Notes: a model not told the origin generated them from the letters alone. A stretch of 64,000 bases of DNA from Cladocopium goreaui (GCA_947184155.2 CAMXCT020001111.1:113167-177166); one strand, 5' to 3'; shown: positions 8,819-20,579, counted from the stretch's first letter. Translations and numbers: made by a program.

Positions 8819-11800
8819 CTAAGCTTTCAGGTATATAATATGTAACAATCTGTATATGTATACACCAGTGGAACAAACTGTCATGTAGTGTAATGCAATG
8901 TACTGTAATGTAATGCATGTACAAAGAGAGAGTGATATTATGCAATATTGTATCAATTGTATCCACTATATATAAATATATGTCGGATCTATGCACCGGT
9001 GCCACATACTTAAAGGTACTTGAATACTAAAGGCACTTTCAATCGGCCCAGGATGGGGACACTTCAATGAAACATCGCGGAAATGCTCCGCCTACCTTGT
9101 ACCATGAGTTCGTTTTAAATTCTGCAGACCACTGTATGTCAATACCCGATATTATCCCTCGTGCCAGTGTCTTGATGGTGATGGTGGTGGTGGTGATGAT
9201 GATGATTCTCCACTTATGGCAACACAACAACCTCTACTGTAACCAGAGAGCAAGCAAACTCACCAGTCTGCTTACCCACTGGTCCGATTAGATTCCCATT
9301 TATTGTTGATAGTTGATATCGTTGGCAATTGATTGGTAAATCGATGTACGGTCGGTGGAATCAATATGATATTTTACATTATGATGTTTCCTTAACTTGA
9401 AATACGCACTCCTTTGCAATAAACCTTGGTTCATCAAACATCATGAAAAATAGGGATGCTATCCCTAAACATACGATAACTTGCCGCTAAGAGTGTGAAC
9501 CTCCGATTCAAACCCCTGATGGATGGCTTCAACATGGTTCAACCCGTCCTAAGAGTGTCAAACTCATGGGGAATCAGTATCCTAGCCGGGAAAATCGAAC
9601 TAGAAAAATCTCCACCTAGCCAGGTAACACACATCCTCATGGGAAAAGAACTACAGTATAAAAATCTCCAAGCAGTGGGGAAACTCCAATCGTCAAGCCT
9701 TCTGAGCTGCCCCACAGAGCTCTGAGTAGCAACCAACCGCATCAGCTCAGGTGTGACCAGCTGTTTACACGCCAAGGGCAGGGGCACCTGCGGGAAAAAA
9801 TAGGATTGAGACCAACCTAAAAAAAAGGAAACACATACCTAACAAAATATAGACAAACATCGTTACATCCTATGGTATCCTATGTTTTTGATATGTTTTT
9901 CTATGTGTTCCATTTCGTTCCATTTGTTTCCTATGTGTTTCCTATTGTTCTCCGAAATTTTCTTTTAAACAAATATCAGAGTTCCAAACATTTTAGTTTT
10001 AGCCAAATTTCGGAACTCATCTTTGGTTCCCTCCATTTTTGATTCGTTTCCTATATTTTCCTAATTTTCTTGAAATGTTGAAAATTGCAAACACTTCGAG
10101 AAAATTATGTAAAATAGGAGAAAATAGGAAACCCATCCAGTAGGAATTAATTGCATGTGTTCAATGCGAAAGTGAATTTGTGAAATGCAAAAGTGAAAAA
10201 GTTGAGAAACCGCAAGAACGTTAGGAAACATCAGGAAACTAATAGGAAACAAATTGAAAAACAAAGGAACAACTAGGAAAAACTTAAGAAACACGACGTT
10301 TGTCCACCAATGTGTTTTAATCGATGTGCTTCCATATTTTCTATTTATTATTGGACTCAATCCTGTGTTTTGCATTTTGTGTGGAAACTCCCAGGATATG
10401 CTTGTAAACCAAACATAATCTTAGTATATAAACCATGTAAACCCGAACCATCAAAAATGGCTGTTGTGTGGTTTAACCATCCTTGAAATAGGCATTGTAG
10501 AATTACACACGGTCACATCATATATGTATATATATATATGTATACACTATATATATATATTTATATACATATTAATATATGTACATACTATACATACTGT
10601 ACATATATATATACTATATGTATGTATCGTATATATTTATATATAGCCAATATGATATATTGAATGCTCCAATCATATTGGGAACCTAATTCCTAGATCC
10701 TTTTTTTTCATACCGCCAAGTTTTCGTTTGCCCAACATTGCCCAACATGGGGAGTTATGAGTCTGACTATCTGACTATCTTATCCACAATGTCCGGCTTG
10801 TAGAATCATATTAGTTGATGGGACTCTCTACAAATCTCTGAAACTCATACTTACTTGAATTGTAATCTGAGGATGTACGTAGTGGAACATCATTCTGAAT
10901 GTTCTCTTAACACACGGCAACCCAATAGAACATCCTGGCATTTTTCGATGGCATGAAATGCCCATCTTTGGATGGTTCCCACTCCCCGTATTTGACGTGA
11001 GGTCGCAACATCATTCAGAAATAAAAAATGATGCACATAAACCCAAAAAATACTGTTGAATTTCCAAAAACGTGCATAAATTTACCAGGAATTACTCTGG
11101 CATAGATTCCCCCACCCAGACTATGCACTGATACATTCTGTTATAAGAATACCCTCCAGCCCTTCAGTGAAAAACAAAACCTGCCATTTTACAATTTTCT
11201 GATGGAAACTAATCTTCCAACCCACATTTGGAAAGGTCTATGTTAATTTAGGGGGAAGGTACAAACAATGGCAAACAGTAACCCAAAATACTCACAGTTG
11301 CTAATATCTTGGCTATTTTGGCATACTTTTTCTGTGTGTTTTTGCTGTTTCACCATGAAACACAGGACTAGCCGGTGCTCATCGTTGTTTCCCCTCAACC
11401 GACCAAGACCTTGGATGATTTCACCGGGGTCATTTTGGGGATTCTACTTGGATGTCCCAATGCTTTTTTGCCATATAATTGGGGATATCTTATTACCAAA
11501 TATATCATCTGGTAATAAAATATGTACCAGTTGGAATCAGTTGGGAATTGGGATATAATTATCCGATATAACTGGGACATCATATTCGTAATTACCCACT
11601 TCCCAAGTATCTAACTGGTTATTACACAATCATATCGCTGGCTTTTAGTTCAGATATAGCTGGCTTCTACTCACTGGTCTAACTAGCTGGATAGCCCATA
11701 TAAAACCATGAATAGCTATCTACATATATATATATATATATCCTCTATAAATATATATATATATATGGATTTTTATCACTTCGAACATCTATTTTATGCT

Positions 11801-11920
11801 ATATGGTGATACCATTGGGTCACTAATAGCGGAAAAGCTGGAGTCACTAAGAGCGCATAAACCGGGTCACTCCAAGCGCAGAACTGTCATTTATGTAGAA
11901 TGAGTTTGGGTTTCAGACCC
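8819..11920. other. Non-coding AT-rich intron-like stretch with microsatellites
   Basis: No exon is supported. The stretch holds a GTGATG run at 9175-9205, a T/C-rich CTATGTGTTTCC patch at 9880-10070, a TATATA microsatellite at 10520-10645 and another at 11722-11767. Several long frames exist on both strands but have AT-driven composition and no splice context. Confidence 0.4.
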
Positions 11921-12049
11921 GTAGCTTGAGATACTCAAATTCCAGCCCCGTAGCTTGAGATACTCAAATTCCAGCCCAGCTTGGAATTTGAATATCTCAA
12001 GCTATGGGGCTGGAATTTGAGTATCTCAAGCTACGGAGCTGGAATTTGA
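11921..12049. repeat. Inverted dimer of a 29-bp unit
   Basis: The unit beginning GTAGCTTGAGATACTCAAAT is present twice head to tail at 11921-11976, then again in inverted orientation at about 11977-12049 (AATTTGAGTATCTCAAGCTA). It forms a large potential hairpin. The 15-bp array to its right begins from the end of the last inverted unit. Confidence 0.7.
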
Positions 12050-12255
12050 GGGTATCTCAAGGTAGGGTATCTCAAGGTAGGGTATCTCAAGGTAGGGTAT
12101 CTCACGGTAGGGTATCTTAAGGTAGAATATCTCAAGGTAGAGTATCTCAAGGTAGGGTATCTCAAGGTAGGGTATCTCAAGGTAGGGTATCTCAAGGTAG
12201 GGTATCTCAAGGTAGGGTATCTCAAGGTAGAGTATCTCAAGGCAAGGTATCTCAA
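12050..12255 (+). repeat. 15-bp tandem array, about 13.7 copies
   Basis: The unit is GGTAGGGTATCTCAA, repeated in register from 12061 to 12255, with single-base variants (for example GGTAGAATATCTCAA) and a partial first copy at 12050-12060. Because 15 is a multiple of three it gives an artificial TLRYP-repeat frame on the minus strand, which should not be called a gene. Confidence 0.9.
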
Positions 12256-12499
12256 ATACGGTCGGAGTGACCTTCTATGCGCTAGTAGTAGCGTTATACT
12301 ATTAGTAGCATTTTATACCCTATTAGGAGTTTTTCTAATCTATTAGTACACAGTCTTGATACCATTTAGAAGACTAGAAAATTGGGTCGGTTCGGAAATA
12401 GTATTTGTATACTATACTAGACAATCTTAGATGGTTATTACCCATTTGCCAACGAGTTAGTAGGTTGTGCCCATAAACCCTCGTTATACTTACAAATCA

Positions 12500-12690
12500 A
12501 CTTAACAAAGTAAATCCCCTTAAATCCCATTAAATGCCATTCAATGAGAATTAAATCACCATGACATCTCCACTACATCCCATGAAATGTCACAAAATCA
12601 TACAAAATCCCATTAAAACATATTAAAACTCCATTGAATCACCATTAAGTTCCATTAAATGTCACTAAATCACACGAAATCCCATGAAAT
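12500..12690 (+). repeat. Degenerate AAATCCCATT repeat
   Basis: Near-copies of AAATCCCATT / AAATCACCAT recur roughly every 10-12 bases. The same family occurs at 8625-8695, and on the other strand at 19955-20075 and 46090-46170. Confidence 0.6.
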
Positions 12691-12706
12691 CTCCGTAGGT
12701 TTCTAC

Positions 12707-12775
12707 CGTTTTCTTCGCCAAACTCTGGCCGCAACTGCCGCCTCCAGGCCATTGAAGAAGACCTGCGGCTTGTGC
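12707..12775 (-). CDS. Candidate gene B exon
   Basis: The acceptor is GAACCCCCGAG|GC and the donor ACG|GTAGAA, giving 69 bases. In phase 2 it reads HKPQVFFNGLEAAVAA and leaves in phase 2, matching the exit phase of the exon at 14389-14484. All three frames are open, so the frame choice rests on the neighbour. No domain is recognised. Confidence 0.42.
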
Positions 12776-14388
12776 CTCGGGGGTTCAAAAATGGAGGCGT
12801 ATTGTGCCATGGATCATGGAGGTGTAGTTATCCATGAACCATGAATTGGATAACTATTGAGTATCTAAAGGGATCTCATGGAGGCTCATGCTTTTTTTTC
12901 AAACGCATCTTTGTAGGAACATGATATGATTTATATGTAGCTTCATTGATTTTTCGCGGCAGTCACATGATTGGGATTCATGGGATGATCGACCCCCAGA
13001 AAGCATGCTCTAATTTCTATGATGATATGACTGTACAACCATATGTATATATCTGGTTGGATAAGTGAATCACAGAAACACATATACATAAACATGTTGT
13101 TTTCAATATATATATATATATTAGTAACTGCACAATACATGTATGTATATATATAAAATCAAATATATATATATATCTCTACCATGCAAAGATCACCTAC
13201 CTTACAATAAATCAACATAGAATCGGGTAATCCACAATTTGCAGATCATTTTCTGTGGGAAACCCTGGGATATGGTTATCTATTTACTGGAGGGTATATG
13301 ATGCATCCTTCAAATTGTGCGATTATGACACATGACACATGGGTAAATACATATATTCATGTGTACATAAATAATATAGTATTGATGTGTCTATATAAAC
13401 TTACGGGTATGATCAAACACAGGATTGTGAAGGATTGTATATGTATATTGTATTTACTATATATAATATACAGTATATACTATACATATGACTCACTCGA
13501 ACAAATGGGGTATCAATCAACGCACTTAAATTGTAACGCGTCTATTTACTTTGGCCCCCACCATCCAAAACGGAGGTCTACCATTTTGAGCCATACCCTT
13601 CAGATACCAGGCCTGATCGGTGGTTCCCCCTGGTTAAGCTTTTTCTCAGTAACTATGAGCATCATTGGACGTCAGCATCCAAAATATGGGTATGGGTCAA
13701 AATCTATTACCATATTTGGGGGAATAAACATCCATAAATCCCAGCTATTTTGGGGTACCTACGGACCTACGGTGCCAGGTTTTTGACTAACCCGCGAAGG
13801 CTGAACATAAGAAAATGACACCACAAATGGGAATGGGGGTACAACCATTTGAGGTCCAAAGATGCCATTGCTGACCCATGATTTTCAAGTGATACTGACA
13901 ACCAAATGGAAGGATGACAAGAATCTGAGAGACGTGCCATGACTCCTTACAAATCAGGATGGTACAATGCATGCCCCGTGAAAGTAAGCACCTCCAAGAG
14001 AAAGTTTGTGTTTGGGGTCCCATATAACGGGGCTTCAATATATTGGAAGGATTGAGACTGGATTATACAGTCAAAATATATTGAGCCACCTGAAGTAAGC
14101 TTCTTAACTCACGACAATCAACATATATGGACGTTATAGACCATCAAAATTGCGGAGGTGATTGGATGGCAGATTTTTTCCATGTATTTTCCAATTCTCT
14201 AGCTATGGGTCAAGACCCACACACACGCGATTGTGATGTTCAGTATATCTGGTTCACCATCTGTGTAGATTTAGTTTTGATATCTGGATCCCATGAATTC
14301 CCATGGAAATTCTATTGTTCGTGCATTCTGGATCCCACATGATCCCATGCCAAAGCCCATGACATCTCCGCCAAATGGGCCGCATGAC
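12776..14388. other. Non-coding intron-like stretch
   Basis: It holds TATATA microsatellites at 13107-13175 and 13435-13490 and a solitary right arm of foldback family M1 near 13280-13295 (TTTACTGGAGGGTA). A plus-strand frame at 13298-13786 has no splice or start context and AT-driven composition. Confidence 0.35.
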
Positions 14389-14484
14389 CTCCCATCGCCA
14401 TCATCCATCCCGAGCTGCTGGTGAACAAAGTCCATGGAGCGCAAGCAAAACAGAGCCAAGTTCCTGGCTTCTCGGATCAGCTTT
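14389..14484 (-). CDS. Candidate gene B exon
   Basis: The acceptor is AACTGCCTCAG and the donor GTCATG, giving 96 bases, in and out in phase 2. It encodes KLIREARNLALF, then HQQLGMDDGDG, a helical segment followed by an acidic turn. No family is recognised. A plus-strand frame is also open but begins after a nearby stop. Confidence 0.45.
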
Positions 14485-14907
14485 CTGAGGCAGTTGACAT
14501 TTGAACATTCAGGTTATACAAGTTATCCAAGTTTAACTGATACTTGTCGAGGAGACTTTTGGAACTTCTTTTTTGGGTCGGGAAAGGTTCTCAGCAGCGA
14601 ACGACGATGATCTGCGAACAAGAAGACATATATATATATATATATACACACATGACCCAGAAAACACGTCGCGAATCCAGCAGAATTGAGTCATGATCAT
14701 CTTTATAGTCTATATCATGGATGGACGATCATGCGGATCAAAATTCAAGAGCCATGGATGGAACATTTGGCAGTGTGTCAAAACCTTGTACCCCTGGTGA
14801 ACATCAAAATAGCTGGTAAATGGATGTTCATCCCCCTAAAAATGGTATTAATAGGTATTGATCCATACCCATTTAAGAAAGTAGAAGAACCACAGCATTA
14901 GACTGAC

Positions 14908-15014
14908 CTGTTGTTTTTGAAACGAGCGAATTTCACTGTTGGGTTGCTGGCACCGGATCAGAACACTGCGGCCTTGTTGAATTGTGAAGGTGCCAGGATT
15001 GGGGCTGACATCGT
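14908..15014 (-). CDS. Candidate gene B exon
   Basis: The donor GTCAGT is strong. The acceptor ACATGGAAG|AC gives entry in phase 1, matching the exit of 15438-15552; a second AG ten bases downstream is possible. The exon encodes DVSPNPGTFTIQQG and RSVLIRCQQPN and leaves in phase 0. No domain is recognised. Confidence 0.5.
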
Positions 15015-15314
15015 CTTCCATGTTTTGTGGAACATTTGAGGTTGGTTGGGATTTTCCTCTTGGATAATTATAATCCCCAATATATGAAGGGTCGTTTTTT
15101 ATCCCCCAACTAATTATCATTCCTGGAATGGGGGTAATTAGCCCAATAAATGGATGGTTAATAATGAAAAATCCTAGTAAAATGGGTGATTTGAGGGTAC
15201 TCCTATTTTAGGAAACCTCCATATGGAATCCATATGGGATTATGATGGATTATGTATACCAATCCAAAACATGACCATCACATACCATCAGGGGTTTAGC
15301 AACCACTGTTCATT

Positions 15315-15418
15315 TACCCTCTGGTAATTTAACATAGCTATGGAAAATCATCATTTTTAACGGGAAAATACACTCTAAATGGTGATTTTCAATAGCTATG
15401 CTAAATTACAGGAGGGTA
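15315..15418. mobile_element. Foldback element, family M1
   Basis: The left arm TACCCTCTGGTAATTTAACA continues to CATAGCTATGGAAAATC, and the right arm is nearly its reverse complement (GATTTTCAATAGCTATG, then TAAATTACAGGAGGGTA). This gives a 104-bp palindromic MITE with arms of about 35 bp. It starts 19 bases past the donor of the exon at 15438-15552. Confidence 0.7.
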
Positions 15419-15437
15419 ACAAGCTGCTAGAGATCAC

Positions 15438-15552
15438 TAGAGATCTCGCAGCCACGGACCCAAGCTGAGCCGAGGCTCGGAGCCAGCCCTTGATGTTGTG
15501 CTTCCTTCAGGTCGGAGATTACCGATCCCTCCTGTGTGCTGCGAGTGGATTT
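15438..15552 (-). CDS. Candidate gene B exon
   Basis: The acceptor is TTTTTTTCCATCGAG. The donor GTGATC (exit phase 1) is preferred because it fits the next exon; GTCCGT at 15459 would give exactly 31 codons in phase 0. It encodes KSTRSTQEGSVISDLKEA and GLAPSLGSAW, with high third-position GC. It follows 16441-16572 in phase 0. No domain is recognised. Confidence 0.5.
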
Positions 15553-16440
15553 CTCGATGGAAAAAAACCCTGTAGACATACGACAAAAATGTGGGAAATC
15601 CACTATTCATAGATTAGTGTCATGGGGAAAAATGGCTTTTCCATACCTATGTTAGTTTTCCATACCTAAGCGCAAACATAGAGAATATTTGCCACATCAT
15701 TGGTTTCATCTTTGGTATCCTGGACTCCCCTGGACCACTTCGAGGCATACATAGGATAGAACTGTCTATGTGCCGGAAGAAGGAGACAAAATTACCATCA
15801 AACATGGGGAGATTTGTCAAAAACCAGCAATATTCAATATGAACTGTATTATACTTATAATTGGTATACATTGTGACATTGCGTATACTTTATTTACATA
15901 ATGTCAAAATATGATCAACATGTTTATATATATATTTTTTTTATATGTATTATGAATACACATGATACACACATCCACCTCTCATTTGTTTTCTTAGAAT
16001 GAAGATACGTCTAGTTTTACCAATACTTCAGAAGGCAACTGACAGGGTCCGACCAAGGTGGACACGCTGTTGTTAAATGCCCCCGAACATCCCCTATTTA
16101 GTCAATCTGGAGGGTGAATCACCCGAATACGAATTCAAATCTGAAGTGAAGTTTCTTGAACTATATATATATATGTATTATATATACATATTACAGTATG
16201 AGAAAAAAACACAACCGTATGGGTCACAAAGGCGACCTCGATGCAAGGTTTTGCGACGTTTCATGCAGTCATGAAATACATAGATATTGATTTGGAAATC
16301 CGGTTAATACATAATGACATAATAGTAAATATAATTAAGGTTTATTATATTATTCATGTAATATCTAAATCGTGTCAATCTCTATATATATGTATATATC
16401 CGTGTGTGTGTGTTTCTTGAAAGTCGGGTGCTGATCCTAC

Positions 16441-16572
16441 TTGGAAGTTTTGGGCAAAAGCAGCAGTGATTGAAGCATCTTTGGAAAAACATGACATAAT
16501 ATGATTGGAAATCCAGCGAAGGTGAAACAGCTGCGCAGCGCTGCACACGCGGCAAGTGATATATGGGCGTCT
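16441..16572 (-). CDS. Candidate gene B exon, 44 codons
   Basis: The acceptor TATCCCTTGTCAG and donor GTAGGA enclose exactly 44 codons in phase 0 at both ends. The peptide contains ITCRVCSAAQLFHLRWISNH, whose Cys-x2-Cys and two His could bind metal, but it fits no finger family I know. The upstream exon 16735-16786 leaves in phase 0. Confidence 0.52.
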
Positions 16573-16734
16573 CTGACAAGGGATATATTGTACCGTCAAA
16601 TGGCAATGTTTAAGAGGGAAATGAGGATATATGATGGTAAACCCAAAAAATTGGGGGTACCCAATTTTCGGACGAATCCATATGTTTAGATATGATTAGT
16701 ATGTGCCCTTCCAAAACATGTCCTAAATTTTCAC

Positions 16735-16786
16735 TGGCTCAAAGCGCTCCTTCCCAGCAATCATGGAGAAGATCTGGAAACACTTC
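16735..16786 (-). CDS. Candidate gene B exon
   Basis: The acceptor is CCATGCTCAG and the donor GTGAAA. Only the phase-2 frame is open (KCFQIFSMIAGKERFEP), leaving in phase 0. That the single open frame fits the next exon supports both. A plus-strand exon could be drawn over the same bases but lacks this agreement beyond one neighbour. Confidence 0.48.
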
Positions 16787-17308
16787 CTGAGCATGGCAAC
16801 ACAGCCAGGTGGGGAGATAAGAAAAACAGTTGCAGAAAAAAAACATGTTGAAGCAGGAACTTTCCAGGAAAGCGGGTTTAAACTTACCCCAGAACACCAT
16901 CTAATAACAGATTATTCTAGTTTTTGTTGATCTATTTCAAGAGGCAGAACTCCAAGGGACACCGGTTTCGCAACGATTTTCCCGAAATGCAAAACAGCAA
17001 GAAAACCAAAGCCAGAAAATGTTTTACACGCAACCGACTTTCACACTTGGGAGTATCATCCTGGAAACACAATTCCTATCTTTTTGGGTGACTATAGCCC
17101 AGTCCATCAGCATCAAATTTAGAGATCTCTGGAGGAGGTTGATGCAGTTGATACCTCGCCAATAGCGAAGATTGCGGACTTACCATGAACATCATTGAAT
17201 TATAAATTCCAATTAAAGTGTCAACATAAATCAAAACATGTCAGAAAGTTCATGAGGGAAATCTATAGTATCTGATTAGTATCTAACACAAACAGTCACA
17301 AGCCTCAC
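16787..17308. other. Intron-like gap, probably hiding one small exon
   Basis: The flanking exons leave in phase 1 and enter in phase 2, so an exon should be missing. A strong GTAAGT donor occurs near 17185 on the minus strand, but I could not find a matching open segment. Confidence 0.3.
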
Positions 17309-17796
17309 CAATCGCATGGCTTGGCCATGGACAAGCAAATTGAGCAAGGAAGTGAGCCAGAAAAAAAAGAATCCAACGGGCAAACGCCACAGACCCAGCA
17401 AACAGAAGAACGTGCCCAGCACGGCTCGTGGCAAACAAAGAAGTAACGAATTGAAACTTGTGCTTTTCGATGACAAACTCCACGATAGGACTGAATTGCG
17501 GAGGCATAGTTGGAATATCATCAGCAGTGTAGGGATAGTGAGTCATAGTTGCAATCGTCAAAACCTTCACCAGCGAAGTAGTCCAATTGATTCCATTGAA
17601 CCTCGCAAAGGCGAAATTCGGCAAGCGAATATTGAGCAAGCTATTCATCCCATCTCTGTTGACCAACTTAGCCTGTGGACCCAGCACCCTCCATGGATGT
17701 GCGTCGAGCAAAGTTCGACACAGCCAAGAGAAAAGAACTTCCGCTTCGGTCATGGCAGCAGTGTCAATGGATGTAAAAACAATCCATTCAGTACCA
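17309..17796 (-). CDS. Largest candidate gene B exon, possible membrane segment
   Basis: The donor is GTGAGG. The acceptor ACTATAGATAG|T enters in phase 2 and matches the exit of 18142-18228. The 162 codons include TEWIVFTSIDTAAM, AEVLFSWLCRTLLDAHPW, PNFAFARFNGINW and PYTADDIPTMPPQFSP. Near the end a hydrophobic run (HVLLFAGSVAFARWILFF) could cross a membrane. Composition is clearly protein-like. I do not recognise the family. Confidence 0.52.
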
Positions 17797-18141
17797 CTAT
17801 CTATAGTTCATATATCTATCTATTCAATGTAGATATACATACATAAAATATCATGAAATCACACCACTAAAAACGTAAAAAGGATAACCATTGATCAAGT
17901 CGGGTGAAATAATCGGAGCCTCCTATTGACAAGCGCACTTGCGGGTGCAGGCGACAGGGCTTATGAATCGGCATTATAATGGTATTCTAACCTCCAGAAG
18001 GTTGGGGATAGAATATGATAGAATATCATCCCTGCAGCTCGGGGTTGTTGATGGCGATAACTCTGGGCTTCTGATGGATTCTTATGGATTCTGATGGAGT
18101 CTTATGGTTTCTTACCTCCATCAGTCGGAATAGAATCCCAC

Positions 18142-18228
18142 CATGTTGAAATTGAAGCCACGCCGACATCGAGTGTCGCGCAGGTTTGAGGCGAGGTGAA
18201 GTTGATCACCGCGAGCTTCTTCCAGGGC
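18142..18228 (-). CDS. Candidate gene B exon
   Basis: The acceptor is CTGGTCCCAAG|GC and the donor ATG|GTGGGA, giving 87 bases. The phase-2 frame reads PWKKLAVINFTSPQTCATLD, then VGVASIST, and leaves in phase 2 into the 488-base exon. A second open frame (ALEEARGDQLHLAS) exists, so the frame depends on the neighbours. Confidence 0.48.
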
Positions 18229-18309
18229 CTTGGGACCAGGGAGTACATGTAGGATCATGTGGGGATATAGCCAATACAATAGGGATTCCAAGATATAAAG
18301 ATAGTTAAA

Positions 18310-18396
18310 CATGGATAATATATATATAGTTATATATATATATGTATATTAATATATATATTATCATATATATATTATTATATATATATTAGTAAT
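18310..18396 (+). repeat. TATATA microsatellite
   Basis: AT dinucleotide runs are broken by TATTA and TATCA steps. The stretch is intronic and non-coding. Confidence 0.7.
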
Positions 18397-18544
18397 GATC
18401 AGTGAACAATCAGGTACAAGTAATATAAGTATAAAGTAATATACTGAATCAACGAGGAAGACCCCGTGGCTCAAGAGATGGGGAAAGTGGCAACAACTAC
18501 TTGGTGTTCCATCACCCTGTGTGTCGATAGCAAACATAGTTGCA

Positions 18545-18655
18545 GGTTACTTCTGCAACTTGCAACGGGAGTGAAAATCCTCGGGTTGTGCACATCCATC
18601 GTGGAAATGAGAAATCCCACATTGGCAATAGAACCACCCAACAACTGTCCAGTTT
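18545..18655 (-). CDS. Candidate gene B exon, 3' end uncertain
   Basis: The acceptor TACCCTGAAG|AA enters in phase 1, matching the exit of 19820-19912. It encodes TGQLLGGSIANVGFLIST and DVHNPRIFTP. Several GT donors near 18545-18560 are possible and none gave the phase-2 exit the next exon wants, so the end is approximate. Confidence 0.38.
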
Positions 18656-18903
18656 CTTCAGGGTACACAAATCCCCAAAAGATACAGAATACTAGATCAC
18701 CATCAAAATGCTAGAGTAACTTGTCCAGACTTTCTTTTTGGACTCCAAAATCCACCCCAAAATGGGTTTCCCTAAAACTTGGGTACCCCAACAGATGCGC
18801 CGATTCATCATGCATTTCCCTCTTAAAATGGATTTTTGAGGCCTTTTTCCCCGTTTTCAGACTTACCAATGATGGAAATCCGGATTATTGATATCTTCAC
18901 CCA

Positions 18904-19011
18904 TGGTTTATTAATTAGAGGGTACCCTCCAAATAGTCACAATGAATGGTACATAAATGGTACCCTCCCAATTAAACAGCCGTAAACGGGGTTTATTCAT
19001 CCAGGGTTGAC
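18904..19011. mobile_element. Foldback element, family M4 copy 2
   Basis: The end GGTTTATTCATCCAGGGTTGAC matches the M4 arm at 4308 in reverse. The internal inverted pair (TTAATTAGAGGGTACC / GGTACCCTCCCAATTAA) is also shared. The outer left arm is degraded. Confidence 0.4.
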
Positions 19012-19026
19012 ATTATATATATATTA

Positions 19027-19132
19027 TCTGGTTGGTGGTATACCTACCCCTCTGAAAAATATGAGTTCGTCAGTTGGGATGATTATTCCCAATATATGGA
19101 AAAATAAAAAATGTTCCAAACCACCAACCAGA
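19027..19132. mobile_element. Foldback element, family M3 copy 1
   Basis: The terminal pair ATCTGGTTGGTGGT / ACCACCAACCAGAT flanks a core with ACCCCTCTGAAAAATAT and TTCCCAATATATGGAAA that is shared with copies at 38643 and 40044. Length is about 100 bp and there is no coding. Confidence 0.65.
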
Positions 19133-19819
19133 TAATGATAATGCTAGGCTTCAGCCAAACCCTTGAACAAGGAATACACGATGGAAAACCAATCAACCAT
19201 CATTCAACCTCCCATTTATTCAGGATTGCTTCCAGCACATCATGTACAGAACGAGGTTTATGATACGGATGTATAAGGATGCCACTTCAGTAATTTAACC
19301 GTAATTAAATAACCATAATTAACTTCTAACTGGCATTACACGTATATAAACTATATTTAACTTATAATTATATAACCTACATAACAAGATGGAGTAACCC
19401 GTCATATCCAAACCTCTGATATAATGTAGCTATAGAAGCTATGGCCCATAGAAAAAGATGATGTGCCGTCTTAATGGTTTTCCATAGCAAGCTGCAAACT
19501 GTTAGTTTACTGGAGGGTATATCTCCTTAACACTTCTGTAAGCTTACCATACTTTACCGTCTTTCCATGAATTTCCCATAAATGATTCATCATGTTCCCA
19601 TCTTCCAGATGGATGTGTCTGAAATTCATGTATATCTCCAACTGGCCATCGGATTTGGGGATACAACAAAATCAAACAAAGCCAAAATGCCAAACAAATT
19701 CTGAACATACTAAATGCACCCCATGAAAAGGATCAGAATATATCATAAGCCCAAATGTTACCTTTGTTGAATCCCAAGTTCTCAGCACCATTTCTTTATG
19801 GATTTTCCGAGCTCTAAAC

Positions 19820-19912
19820 CTTCATTGTTAAGGGGATCGTCCAGGCCATGGCACAAGTGAACCAAGTCAAAGTGATAGGCTATTTCCTGGACCGCGGCGC
19901 GGCGGTCCAAGA
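19820..19912 (-). CDS. Candidate gene B exon
   Basis: The acceptor is GTGGAAAAAAAG|TC and the donor GAAG|GTTTAG, giving 93 bases in and out in phase 1. It encodes LDRRAAVQEIAYHFDLVHLC and GLDDPLNNE, a helix-like segment. GC rises sharply over the exon. No family is recognised. Confidence 0.45.
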
Positions 19913-19954
19913 CTTTTTTTCCACAAAAGAAGTAAGGCATGAGCAAAGGGAATT

Positions 19955-20075
19955 TTACAGGATTTCATAGGATTTCATTGGGATTTCATAGGATTTAATG
20001 GGATTTGATGGGATTTACGTGAGATTTCATAGGATTTTATCCCGGGATGTCATGGGACCGGGATTTAATCCATCA
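19955..20075 (+). repeat. Degenerate GGGATTTCAT tandem repeat
   Basis: About ten near-copies of GGGATTTCAT or AGGATTTCAT occur with a 10-12 base period. It is the reverse-complement form of the AAATCCCATT arrays elsewhere in gene B introns. Confidence 0.6.
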
Positions 20076-20234
20076 ATTTGGGTGGTTTCACGGGAAGGAC
20101 TGGATGTTTTTCTATGGCTGGGTACATGGAAATTTTCCAGAAAATGTTGGGGACTTCCCCATATAAACTTCCATTTCTAGAAACTTTCCCATCAACTCCA
20201 TTTGGTTTGGGGATTTTCCAGCCATGGATGACAC

Positions 20235-20331
20235 CGGAGGGTATGGTGATCTCCATTGCATCCAGCTACTGGAACAGCCATCTTGGACAGCCGCTGCAAG
20301 ACCGGGATAAACTCCTGGCTGCCCCGAGTTG
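20235..20331 (-). CDS. Candidate gene B exon
   Basis: The donor is GTGTCA. The acceptor CGACGAAG|CA has a weak pyrimidine tract. Entered in phase 1 from 20580-20629 it reads TRGSQEFIPVLQRLSKMAV and leaves in phase 2. A phase-2 reading (NSGQPGVYPGLAAAV) is also open. No domain is recognised. Confidence 0.42.
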
Positions 20332-20446
20332 CTTCGTCGAAAGTTCCGAAACAGGTCAGGGTTGTGTGAAAGAATTTTAGAAATACTACATATATCACTG
20401 AATGAAGCATATACAAAATTGTCGTAAATTAAAACATGTTCTGTCT

Positions 20447-20542
20447 TACCCTCCGGTAGATCAAGGAAAATATACCTTTAGTAGATCATATTCCTTGGGA
20501 AATCATGGGTTGTTTACATCTATCTTAGCTTGCTGGAGGGTA
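20447..20542. mobile_element. Foldback element, family M1
   Basis: The ends TACCCTCCGGTA and TAGCTTGCTGGAGGGTA pair. The inner part has diverged, with a separate internal repeat AGATCATATTCCTTGGG. It lies between two candidate exons. Confidence 0.5.
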
Positions 20543-20579
20543 AATGAGTGGTCAACAATCATAACTGATTTTTGGAAAC

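Noticed and set aside
8716..8830. Plus-strand exon with TTTCTTTCAG acceptor and TTTCAG|GTATAT donor
   Set aside because: The sites look good and one frame is open, but no neighbouring plus-strand exons can be chained, while the surrounding islands chain on the minus strand. Kept as an alternative only.
12031..12255. Minus-strand ORF of TLRYP repeats
   Set aside because: It is produced by the 15-bp tandem array; the period is a multiple of three.
16511..16811. Two plus-strand exons (AKVKQLRSAAHAASD and IMEKIWKHFLSM)
   Set aside because: They join in phase with each other, but the minus-strand pair over the same bases gives the only open frame in one exon and exactly 44 codons in the other, and links to further exons.
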